A stretch of DNA of 64,000 bases. Source: Heliopora coerulea (Eukaryota > Cnidaria > Anthozoa > Scleralcyonacea > Helioporidae). A program made the position numbers and the translations under genes. The notes beneath the pieces are model-generated. The model saw only the letters and a list, made by a program, of their open reading frames with translations. It searched no databases and was not told the DNA's origin. How positions within the stretch are numbered: the stretch's first letter is position 1; every line of letters starts with the position of its first letter. This document shows, piece after piece, positions 28,301 through 40,300 of the stretch. The DNA is taken from the NCBI GenBank assembly GCA_030142905.1, contig JASJOG010000018.1:1805001-1869000 (forward strand), written 5' to 3'.

Positions 28301-31300
28301 CCTGGGCATCTATCTGAGCAAACAGCACGGCAATATCTACGGGAACGATATTCTAACAATGGAAATTTTCATTTAGAACAAAAGGAATGACTAATTCGAA
28401 GTCCCAAGGGTATTTTCAACGCTGTCCTACTGCTTTACAATACGTTGTCGAGAACATTTCCACGGTTTCACGGCTAGGTTGGCATATAATACGTGAATCT
28501 TCTCGATCGTTTAAATTCTAACAGACCCGATACATGTTGGTGATGGTAGATCGTCCAGTTTAGTGTAGTCTTGAGAAAGACTGTTGTTGACTAAGATGTA
28601 TCGATTCTCTCGAGTTCAAACCGTTTACTTTAAAACAGATCAGAGCTGCTGAGAAGTGTTTCAGCGGGGTACAAGCAACATTAAGAATTCATTACAACGT
28701 CAACAGAATGTTATTTTATTCAAATGCTTCAATTAGATTTACTTTGTTAAATGCTGTCGCCGTATTGTCTTGCTTAAATTCCCTGATATCTGAACAGACA
28801 AGGGAAAATGAAATCTGTTTCTTTACAACAACCAATAGAACCCAAAATTAAGAAAAGGTTGTGGAGCATGGAAAAATATGGAAAAAGTCAAATGGCATGA
28901 TACCATGATCTACCCAGATGAACCAACGTCACTGACTAGTGTCATCACGGGGAAAGTTGTGATTGGTTCACTGTTTTAGTGACGTCATCTGATCAAGGTA
29001 ACAATCAATGAAAATATATGTCGAACCAAGTTTTTTTTTTTTTTTTTGATAAATTGAGTTTGCGCATACAAACAATAAAATTAGTGATATTTAGCATGAG
29101 TCTAACTGAAATATTTGCAGCTTGCTCGTGTTCGGCGATTACCTTCACGCATATCTCATATTAACGAAACGATCTTCACTAGACTGAAATAGTATTCATT
29201 TTTCTGTACAATTAACTCATTTTCATGCAGAAGGACATGGGGATGAATCCCAAATTTGCTTCAGTAGAATGTTGAAATACTCGATTACTTGCCTGGTGGA
29301 CCTGGTACGCCTTTAATACCAGGAAGTCCTTTAGCACCTTTTTCCGCAGCATCTCCTTTAGATCCAGGTGGTCCCATGGGTCCTGGGGGACCTCTCTGTC
29401 CTTTGCTTCCGGAAAGACCCTCATCGCCCTATGTAAGCACAAGTAATGAAGCTAGCATTTTATTTCTACTGGACTGCCCAATCAGTTGTTACTAAAACGC
29501 TCTCAACAGGTTTCTCGTAAGGGCCTTATATAAATCTTCAGTGGCTGAGCAGTGCAAACTGAAGCTTGATTCTGCTAAGATTTTTAATGAGAAAAGCCTT
29601 GGAGAATTTACGGTTCTTTCCGCCTAATGAAACGATATTTGTATGCTGTCTCCTCTTGACACCTGAGATCAACAGAACTACTCATCAAACAAACAGGTTG
29701 CCCTTACGATGACATAAGCGACGAACACGCCAGGTGGGGATTATAAACTCTGTAAAGTTCATCAAAGTATGTAGTTAGAGTCATGATTACATGAATTAAA
29801 CTATTTTTTAAAACATATCTAACGTTTTGCATATTCTCGTCTGGAACTCAGAAATCGTTTTTCTGAGTATAGGGTTTGACGATCATTCATCTATCATCTT
29901 ATCTACCGTTTTGTTCCTATCAGCAATTCTGACTGCGTATGAATAATTTACAAAGAAGATAACATTGCAGAATTATGACCGTGATAGAAACTGATTATTT
30001 AATGTATTATATTTCTTTATCGTTCACTTACGTGACTCTTTGACACGTGACACGTAACTCTTTGGTGTCGGTGGTATGTGTGCTGCTCGTGGTCGTGTTC
30101 TGCCGATCATTTAAATCTTTGGTGGCAGCAAGAAAAATGGCGATTTTCACGGTGTCGTATTAAATAATTTTTTGGGGAAGATTATTGAAGTCAATATGAA
30201 GGTTATTTAGGTCATATATAATTAATTTTATGAGGGTTTGCCACCAAAGAATTAATCCGAGATAACAACATGTAAAAGTAGTATTACAGTTTGGGAAGTA
30301 GTATTACAGTTTGGGAAGGACTTTGAATTGTCCAAAGTTTTCTTCATGGAAATCTCTTTAGAACAAAATTTCGAGGATGAAGATAAGGTTAAAATACACC
30401 AAATACAATTGGAAATGATTATAAAAGTCCTCGCAACTCCTCCGGAGCCACCGAATGTTATTGTCTAATGATTTGCATTTACAGGCATCTAGAGATATGT
30501 TCATGTTTGGAAGAGAAACAAGTAAAATTCCAGTTTTGATAATTGCCTTGGACAAAGATGTTTGTAAAGTCTCGTGGTTGAGGCTGCTAAGAGTATACAT
30601 GCTTTGAACTGAATCATACGCCGTAACACCATGTAATGTACAAGGGTGATAGACGTTTACTTATTATCTACTTTTATCGTATTATTTACTTCACGATCGT
30701 TGATCTATCATTCATTCTAGATATATCCAAGCATCCACATTTCCAACATATATATCGCCGTACATTTTAAACGGCATTTTTCGTGATAGGACTCGGTTGG
30801 ATTATGCGGCTGAATGTATGGATGCTTGGGAAGCGTAAACGAACGGCTTTAAGATGACTGGACACAATTTTGGTAGTTTTTGGTGCTTCATGTCTCTCTC
30901 AAATATAACTGGATTGGTTATAGCCCAGTCTGAACGGAAGAAATAATCGGAGTTTAAGTATGTAGGGTAATATTAAGAATTTTTGCTGTTTCCATGTAAA
31001 CATCAGTGATTAAGAGTAACGTTGAAAATTCCGCTTCTTAACTTTATGGAAAACCTGGTGATTAAAATTTGGAAAAATTAATTATTGTCAACACTGCAGT
31101 TCTTTTGATAAAAACTTAAAAATGTGAGTTAAATAGACGGTTTTCAATGTATTTTCTATCATACATTGAATTGCCATTTTGTTGAAAACTTAAAAAATGT
31201 CTGTTTGAATATCATTAAAACTGGCATTAAAAGATAACATTTGTTTATTTTAAGCTTTTTACAATCTAAAAAAATGTTAACGACTGCATTTTTCGTAAAC

Positions 31301-34300
31301 CAGACAAAATGAAATTTTTGCGTTGTTTTCAGTTACTATTGTTGACATGGAAACAGAAAAATCCTCAATATTTCCTTAATATTTTAAATTTCCATCATCG
31401 CTCTCTACTCGACCAAATATGGAAGTATGGACTGTTTGTATGCCATAAGGGAAGCACGAGGCGCGAAAAATCATTGACTCAATTGAGGGTTACGTTGTAA
31501 ACAACCCCGTCATTGTGCCGGACATTACATTATTCCTCGGCCTATGCGAATTATAAGCATACAAGACAAAGGTGCTGATGTTAATCGACTGCAGTTCTCT
31601 TTTAATTAACCAGTTACTGGCATTAGCAATTTATTATTTAGTGTGAGTAAGAGATAAAGGGACTGACATATAGAGACAGCGAGGGATAAAGATATTGCAA
31701 CAGAGATTGAGACAAATACAGATAGTGGCAATTCAAAACCGTCTGTATTTACGTCTAACTCCGAGTCATTTTCCGTATTATGATTCTCACAATAATATAT
31801 CGCAAGTAAAGTTAAAATTTACATTTCCTTTGAGATTTTTTTTAGTTCATTTGCATTGTTTTTCCCTTCATAGTTTAATTTGCCATTTTCTAACGCGCTG
31901 ACGTCCAACTTTCAAAGGTTTTGGAAATTTTTTCGCTCCAGCCACTGCATATACAGATTATAAGAAAGATAGTTATTCAGATTGAGGGAGAAACTTTCAA
32001 AAAACAGTTTATAAGGCCTCTGATGCTATGAAATGAAAATCGGCTCACGATACACATTTCATAGACCTTATCCACGATTAATTTTTAAATGTAGAGGGAA
32101 AACGCCACTGAAATTTACATAAAACAGAGTGAGTAATGTGAGCAGGAAATGTGATACACGATGCAATGTGTAAGCGGCGCGCAATTAAACAGTCACGCTA
32201 GAAACCCTAAGCTTCGTGGATAAAAGTGGATGGCGGGTAGCGAAAAGGTAATTAACCTTTTAACGCTTACATAGCCGTTTTAATATGCTGCAGGTGAATG
32301 ATGAGTAAAGGTAGGTTTTACGGTCACAACAGTGTTCGAAATTCTCTAAAAATTCTATGTGCACACTGTGCATGTAGCTAAAAAATTTACCTGCACAAGC
32401 AGATTTCAACATGCACATATCAGTTTGATAGCAAGATACACAAATAATAAATGAAAATCACTATGAAGTCAGTTTTCTTCTTCATCTGTATCCCAGGCAG
32501 CCTCCTCTTGCTTCGATCTCGGCCCATATGGCTTAGTAAACCGCTTCGGCAGTTTACCACTTCTTAACCACATCAGGATTGCCTTCTCTGGGTCGTAATC
32601 TTCATAACCTGTGTTGCATAAGTTGATACTCATCAATTCGGTTAGGGTGTCAGGTTTCAAACGGTTTCTCCAATCACACTTGACACGTCCCATGAGAGAA
32701 AATCCTCTTTCACATTCTGCGCTGTTAATTGGAATAACAAGAGCAATCTGCACAAGAGCAAGGATGTTTCGAAATCTGCCTGTGACAGAATCTTGTCGCA
32801 AAACTGACTGCCACAATTTGAGAAATGGCAGAGGGGGTTTGTTGACTGCTTGTAGCCTGTTAACATGCTGCTTCAAGTCTATCCATTCAAGTTCTGCCTC
32901 ACTGACATTATATCCCTTCTTCTCAAGGACAGCATTGAAGTGGCTGTAAAGCAGTGGGATATTGTCATCACCATATGTCTCTAAAGAAGTGGTGTCCTGA
33001 GGCCAATTCTGGGGATCAAACATTCTTAATGCCGCAACTACCGGGTCTTCTAATGTGTTGCCAAATCTCTCAACAATGTTCTGTAGGGTTTGGTCAACAA
33101 TTCCTGAAAGTTGCTTTTGCACTTTAAAGGCATTTGCTGCCAGAGCTGCACCATCACTTCTTGTTTCTCTGGTGTGACCCTCAATTGTCAGAGGTATCCC
33201 TCGAAACATGTAGATGCCAGATTCATTCACTGCAAGGTCCTTGGAAATCACTTGCTCTAGCTTAGCCTTGTCGCTCAACTGTTCAAGTTTAGACTTAACT
33301 GCCTCAATCTTTGCAACAACAGTTTCAATTGTGACATGTTTGAGGAAGTTGACCGTCCAGGTTAGTGTAGTCTTGAGAAAGACTGTTGGTTGAAGTGACT
33401 GACGTTTCGACAGCCTTAGCGGCGGTCATCTTCAGAGTCAAAAGGAGAGTAAAGGTCAGGTTCGCCTGTATTTGTATCTGGCTCGTCCGTGATAAGTGGG
33501 CGGTCGTGTTAGTCATGGAGGTGTGATATTTGGCGAGAAGCAATGGGTGTGGTTGTGTAGGCGTTAATTATCAGTTTGTCGAAGTGTAAGTCTATTGGCT
33601 GCTCGCACGTTTGACTTTGTGAATTAGTCGTTTGTAAGGTCCCGGTAATTGTTGTGATCGGTTTAATGGATTTTGTTCTAAGTTCGTATACCAGCTTTCT
33701 AGTGTGAGTCGCTGTTTGTAGTTGCTGCTGTACGTAATGCATTTTGCCGAATCCCAGTCAACGTTGTGTTTGGTTTGTCGGTGGTGTTCGGCAATGTGGT
33801 TGGTTTTGTCTCCGTTTTTTGTCGCTCGTTTGTGTTCTGTTAGTCGTATATTTAAGTTTCTGCTAGTCTCACCTATATAAGTGGCTTGGCAGTCGGAGCA
33901 ATTAATTTTGTAAATTGCACCTTGTCTTTCGTGCGGTTGTTCTCTGTCCTTAACGTTAGTCAGTACATGTCGTAAAGTTGTCATGGGTTTGTGCGCTACT
34001 CGTATGTTGTATGGTCGTAAGATACGCGAGATAATCTCAGACGTACCTTTTATGTAGGGTATCGTTGCTGTAGTTGTTGTCGGACTGTTGTTTTTGTCGC
34101 GTTCATTGTCTTTGTAAGTGTTAAGTTTGATGAAGTCAGAGTTATAGTTGTTTTTGTGGAAAACGCATTGTAGGTAGTCATTTTCTTGGCATAGAGCGTC
34201 GGGTGAGTTACAAATGAGTTGTGCGCGTCTCGTCAATGTTTTGATGGTGGTAGCTTTGTGTGAGGTTGGATTGTACGACGATTGGTCAAGTAGTCTGTCA

Positions 34301-37300
34301 GTATGCGTTGGTTTCCTGTAGACAGTGGTTTGTAGTTTGTTATTGTCACGACCTACCAAACAGTCAAGGAACGGAATAGCTCCGTCTTCTTCAATCTCTT
34401 TGGTAAATTGTATGTGACTGTTCTGTTCGTTAATGTGTTTGTGAAACTCGTCAATCTCGTCTTCGGGTAGTGCAGTAATCGTGTCGTCAACGTAACGAAA
34501 CCAAAAAGGTAACGTGTGTTTGTAAGTTGCAAGAGCTCGTTCCTCTATGGATTGCATTACAATTTCAGCAACCACAACAGAAACGGGTGAGCCCATTGCC
34601 GTGCCATGTAACTGTTTGTAGTGTTTACCGTTGTATTGAAAGTAAGTTGATGTGAGACAAAGTTCCAGTAGTTCCACGATGTCCCCTGTAGGTAAAGGAA
34701 GTGCGTCAGTAAATTCGTTGATGGCAGTTTTGGTGCATTCTAGCGCCAGTTGAAGCGGAATACTGGTAAACAGTGATTTCACGTCAAAAGACACTAGCTT
34801 GTGGTTGTGTGGTATTTGTACTGTTTTGAGATTGTTGATGAAGTTTTCAGTCGATCGTAGTCTATGTTGTGACTTGTTGGTTAGTGGTTGCAGTATGGTT
34901 GTTAAGTATTTGGAAAGTTCGTAAGTAGGCGACCCACAGAACGAAACTATAGGTCGCATGGGTATTTGTGGCTTGTGAAGTTTCGGTAGTCCGTACAGCT
35001 TTGGTGATCGCGGTACCGAACACCTGAGTCGATAGTAGGTTTGTTGAGTGATCGTGTTAGTTTTTCTCATTGAGAAAATTTTGTTGTTAAGTTTTCGTTG
35101 AAGTGATGGTGCAGGGTCTCGTTTAAGTAGTTCGTAGGTTTGTTTGTCGTTAACTAGTTCGTCCATTTTGTCGTAGTAATCGGTCTTGTCCATAACAACA
35201 GTAACGCGTCCTTTGTCTGCTGGTAGTATGACAATGTTTTCGTCATGTTTTAGTCGTTTGAGTGCTTGTTTTTCGACTGTCGTCAAGTTAGTATCACGTA
35301 TAGAGGCCGATTGTACGGTGGAGGCGACCCTACTCCTGATCTCATCTTTTGTTGCCTCTGCCAAATCTCTTTGAGAAGCTAAGACAGCCTCGACACTCGA
35401 TATAATCGCCTCAGTCGGTATATGTTTGGGTGTTATAGAGTGTTTTAGTCCGTAGGATAGTAATCGAGTTTCAGTTTAGTCCAAAGGGCGCGAGGAAATA
35501 TTCTTGACCCAGTTATCGTCATGCTTTTGTCGTTTACGTGTTCTACTGCGTTGTAATCGTTCAAGTTTCTGTTGGTATTTCGCTCGATATTTTGTTTCGT
35601 TTTTGAGAGCTCGTTTGTCAGCAATGGTTTGTATAGTAGAAAGTAAGTCGGCACTCACGTTTGTTGGTATCAGTTGTCTCAGCTTGTCCAGTCTTCGTTG
35701 CTGTTGGTTTTTGTAGAAGTTGAGTCGTCTGTGGCAGTCGTTAATCCGCGCTCGGATCAGTCGTCTGCTGGTGGAGTTGACGATCTGAATAGCCTCTTGT
35801 GTGTTCAACGGGGACTTAATTCTAAGTCCTGCGGGAACGAGACCAAAATCCTTGCAGTGGTGGTTGAACCAGAGTTGTTGGCGAGTACGTCTGACCTTGC
35901 TTGCGAAACGGATGTAGTCGTTGGCAAGCTGTTCGCTCTGTCGTCCAAATGATCGTAATAAAGTAAATGGTTTGAACCTGGGAGAATCGTGACATGTTTG
36001 AGGAAGTTGATCGTCCAGGTTAGTGTAGTCTTGAGAAAGACTGTTGGTTGACTGACGTGCGAGCAGCCAATAGACTTACACTTCGACAAACTGATAATTA
36101 ACGCCTACACAACCACACCCATTGCTTCTCGCCAAATATCACACCTCCATGACTAACACGACCGCCCACTTATCACGGACGAGCCAGATACAAATACAGG
36201 CGAACCTGACCTTTACTCTCCTTTTGACTCTGAAGATGACCGCCGCTAAGGCTGTCGAAACGTCAGTCACTTCAACCAACAGTCTTTCTCAAGACTACAC
36301 TAACCTGGACGATCAACTTCCTCAAACATGTCACGATTCTCCCAGGTTCAAACCATTTAGTTTCAATTGTGTGGTGATTTCCCTGAAAGACTTCACTTAG
36401 GGCACTCAAGAGTTTCAGATAGGCACTAAAAAAGTTCAAATACATCACAAACTTTGGTGACTTGACGGTCTTCAGAAAACTCTTAGCCATTTCTTTGCTG
36501 ACCCTGGTCCCACTGATACAGACTTTTTGAAGGTGAGTAACTAGAGGAACCCACATCTTCAATACAACCTCAACAGCTCTTTCATGATGTGGCAGCCACC
36601 GGCAACCAACCACATTGACAAACTTGAATACTGGCACTCCAAGGGCTGCACCACTAATCTTGAGGCCTGACCAATTTAATGCAGAATTCTTGTAAAACTT
36701 GAAAATTTTTTCGAAAAAATCATCAACAGTTGCCATGTAACTGTTCTGTTTGACAACATCCTTTATGGCCAGTTCCAACCTGTGAGCAAAACAGTGAATT
36801 ATTATCAAATGTTCTGCATTGTCTGATTTAAGTCTGACAGCCACACCTGACAAACGGCCCAGGTTCACTGAAGCTCCATCCAGTGCACATCCAACTAATT
36901 TATCTTGCCATTCTGGAACCTCTAGCTCATCTTTCATTGCACTCACGATAGCAGCAGTAATACTTTCTGCGTCTGCCTTTTCCAGAGGCTTGTTTACCAC
37001 AAATACAGTTTCTGGATAATAGTCGCGAAGGTATTTTACATACACAATTTCTTCTTCAACAACGCTACTGTCAGTGCTGCCATCAGCTAAAACGGCAAAA
37101 AAGTCAGTTTCATTTATTTCGACGGCAATGTTATGTCGCTGCTCTTTCATAAATAAAACTGATAAATGTCCTTGCCTGTTTATCATTGCAGTAGCTGTCA
37201 CCAATTTTTACTCCATGGACACGCTGCAATTTTAAGAGATCAGGAAAATCTGAAAATGGCTTGGCCTTTTTGGCTACATAAAACGCAGTTCGGAAAAGTA

Positions 37301-40300
37301 TTTTCATTTGCTCGATTTCCATTTGACTCATCAATGTTGTCAGTTTTTCCATTGGCTTCTCATTTGCAGGTTTTTCCATAACTCTCTTACTTTCAATTGC
37401 TCTTCTGTGCAAATCTGAGTGCTCGTGTGCCTCAACATTTTGCTTTCTGAAGCTCTAAGTGCCTTCCCGAAAACTGTTGGCTTTCTGTAATTTATCATAC
37501 TGTTTGCATACGTTGCAGTACATCACATTTAATTCATTGTCAAATATTAACCACGACCTATTTGTTTTCCAGTTTTCTTGAAACTTGTAAACCTTTGTCT
37601 TAATTGAACTAGTTTCTTTGTTTTCATCACTCGTGGCCGTGCTAGTCGTTGAGCTTACAATTTCACTTCCATCACTCGTTTTCTCTGATGGCGAAGTCTC
37701 GTCGTGTTTTGTTGATTCTTTATCAGCCAACCAATTGAACAACTTCCTTTGTGATCCATCATCAGATCTTGGACGTTTTTTCGGTGGCATGATTAATATT
37801 TATAACTTTCAGCACTTGAAAAACTTGACAAGAATCAATGATGCGTGAGATTTTGCACGTGTTGTGAAACGAGGTTGCGCAACAACACCGCACGCAGTAC
37901 GCATGTGCTCTAGAAACATGAGCCTGCGATTCAAACCGCTTACAAGTAAACAATGCGTTCGGCAGTGCAGGCAGTTGTTTTAAGTGTTTTTAAGTCAAAA
38001 TGTGATGCGAATATAAACTTTTTTGAATCAGTAATGATAGAATTTTTTGTATTTTTTACGAATAACGCTTCTACAAAGAAAAAACTGCTGGTGATCAAGT
38101 AATTTGTATTACTGAGAGCTACATGCACAGTCGTGCACCCAGAGAAAAAGGCTACATGCACAGCAAGAAATCTGCATGCATAGTGCAGGTGTGCACCCGA
38201 GAATTTCGAACACTGCACAACTGATGAAAATGCAACAAAGTAGACAAAAAATATTGGGACAACACTTAAAAATGAAAAGGAAGTGCACGCCCCTCACCCT
38301 TCGCGAGTTTTCGGTCAACATTAGTCTTGCGTTTTACACACCATATCTCTACAAGGTAGAATGAAACAACATTGTTGGAGTGACGAGAGTGAGCAACATT
38401 CTCTCTCTTGTCTTCGGTATGGTTTGGATGAAAGCATTTGGGTCGCTGTTCAATGGATGTCTGGCTGCGACTACAGCTAAACAATGTTCAGTCACCTTCG
38501 GTGTTATGAGTATCTCCCTCTCAACGGTAAGGAAGAAAAACGCATATATGGAAATCAGCATTTAAGGTTTTTGTTTAAGTTTTCATTACTGAAATTTCTA
38601 AACCCTTGTGGTCTTCATGGAACCGAACGAAGAGCAAATATTACTTGCTTAGCTCAATCAGCAAAAGTTAATTGTGAACACATGATTTAACTTCATGACT
38701 CAGGTAAAAATTCATTCTGGAGTGGATAAAAGGATCTCCACACTGACGAGTTCCACTTTGTAGCAATTGCATAATGAGAACAGGAAAGGTGTTTGTCAGT
38801 AGCGGACCAAGGATTTGCAAAAAAGGAGAACCCAAACTAAGACTTTACCGAGGATTTGAGATGGTCATGTTGGTGCCCCTGGCTGGGAACTGAATGTTTT
38901 GTTCGGCGTAGGAATTTCTTTATATGGTAAAAGGAAGTGCTTTCTGTATTTTGAAACATCTAATAAAATCTATGGTTCTTGAATTGTGTATTTTAAAACG
39001 AGCTCCAAATGTCACTGATACCAAACTCTGTCAGGCCGGTTGAAAATCCAAAACGTTTTACGAGATAAGTTTATTTTCATGGCAGGGTCGCCAGTTGTGA
39101 AGCAGCAATAGCGTGAAGGATGAACAACGGGCTTGTTAAACTGATAGTTGGTTTTGCCATCTTCATCGGACAATCGCAACGTAGAGTTTGTACCCTTTCT
39201 AATAGCATTTTCACGGGATGTCGGCCATTCGAACGGATGTTTTTAAAACAAGAAAATACGTCTTGTCACAAATACAGTTTCCATCGTATAGAAGAACCAA
39301 ACGAAGGTTCTCTGCTGAATTATCCCATGCGTTATAATAAAATTAATTTTTAAAAAGTTATGGGATTTTTAGCAGCTTAAAAGAGGGACCTGGGTCCGCC
39401 GGGTTTGCTATGTGCAATTGTTCAATAAAAAGATCCAGTGCATGGACTTAGAGCACCAACTAAAAAGTCTGTTCGCTGTAATCGACGATATAATTTTAAA
39501 CTAGTGTTAATAACACGAATTTGACTGCACTTTATCGAATTTTCTAAAACGAATCTCGCATACCTGCACACCTTTCTCGCCTAGTGAACCCTTATCTCCT
39601 CGACCACCTGGCAAGCCTGGAACACCTGGTGAACCACTTTCCCCAATCAAACCTGGGACACCAGGTTCACCTTTCTCTCCTTTCTTCCCATAGATAATTC
39701 TTGCTTCACCTTTTTCTCCATTCGGTCCAGGGTCGCCTTGTGGACCAGTATCGCCTGGAGGACCCTATTTTACAAAACGATAAATCAGATTACTCTTCAA
39801 ATACTGTATCTTTCTGGTACTGTATTTCGTGAAACAATTTTAATTATTACAAGACAAAATACTTACATTTTGTCTTGTAATTGCGGGGTCTGATAAGAGT
39901 CCACAATCATTCAGTGGTACATAAACACCCAGCTTTAAGTGTCTTACAACATATGCTGCAAACACCAGGTAGAGATTATTAAAGCTGTAATTTCTCGTTT
40001 TTCACTGATTAGATTTTTTAACTAGCCAATGTTATTTTTCGGAATAAGGATATGTTCACTAAGGTCGAGTGGCCTGCAACCTCAATTGGCATGAGCATGA
40101 TATGGACGTGTCAAGGAAAAAATGTCCCTAAACTAAGGTTTTGAGAAGAGAATGAAAAATCTCAGTTCCCCCACATTTTACGCCACTAAATTCTCCCATG
40201 AACAAGGAGATATTGATTTATAAACCCGGCTAAATTAGTTTTAGACCATGTGAGTTCCAATTTCATCGCTCGACCCAGTGGCGTAGGAAGCAGGAGGGCG

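Larger units (their letters stand above)
33334..36358 (-). mobile_element. PLE F: nearly full-length Penelope-like element inserted in hAT
   Basis: Inserted with a 13-bp target duplication, agtttcaattgtg (33321-33333 and 36359-36371), inside the hAT transposase frame. From its 5' end, the element has an inverted copy of its own 3' end (36050-36358), a leader (35960-36050), a long coding region (33592 to about 35960) and a 3' end with a hammerhead motif (33396-33440). The leader appears a second time, inverted, at 36280-36358. It is the youngest event in this nest. Confidence 0.9.
32330..38215 (-). mobile_element. hAT DNA transposon, split by a PLE
   Basis: Termini cagtgttcgaaattct and its complement gagaatttcgaacactg lie at 32330 and 38215, flanked by the 5-bp direct repeat cacaa (32325-32329, 38216-38220). 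Subterminal repeats related to tgcatgtagc and acatgcaca occur at both ends, as expected for transposase binding sites. The transposase reads leftward. The PLE insertion accounts for about 3.0 kb of the 5.9 kb. Confidence 0.9.
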
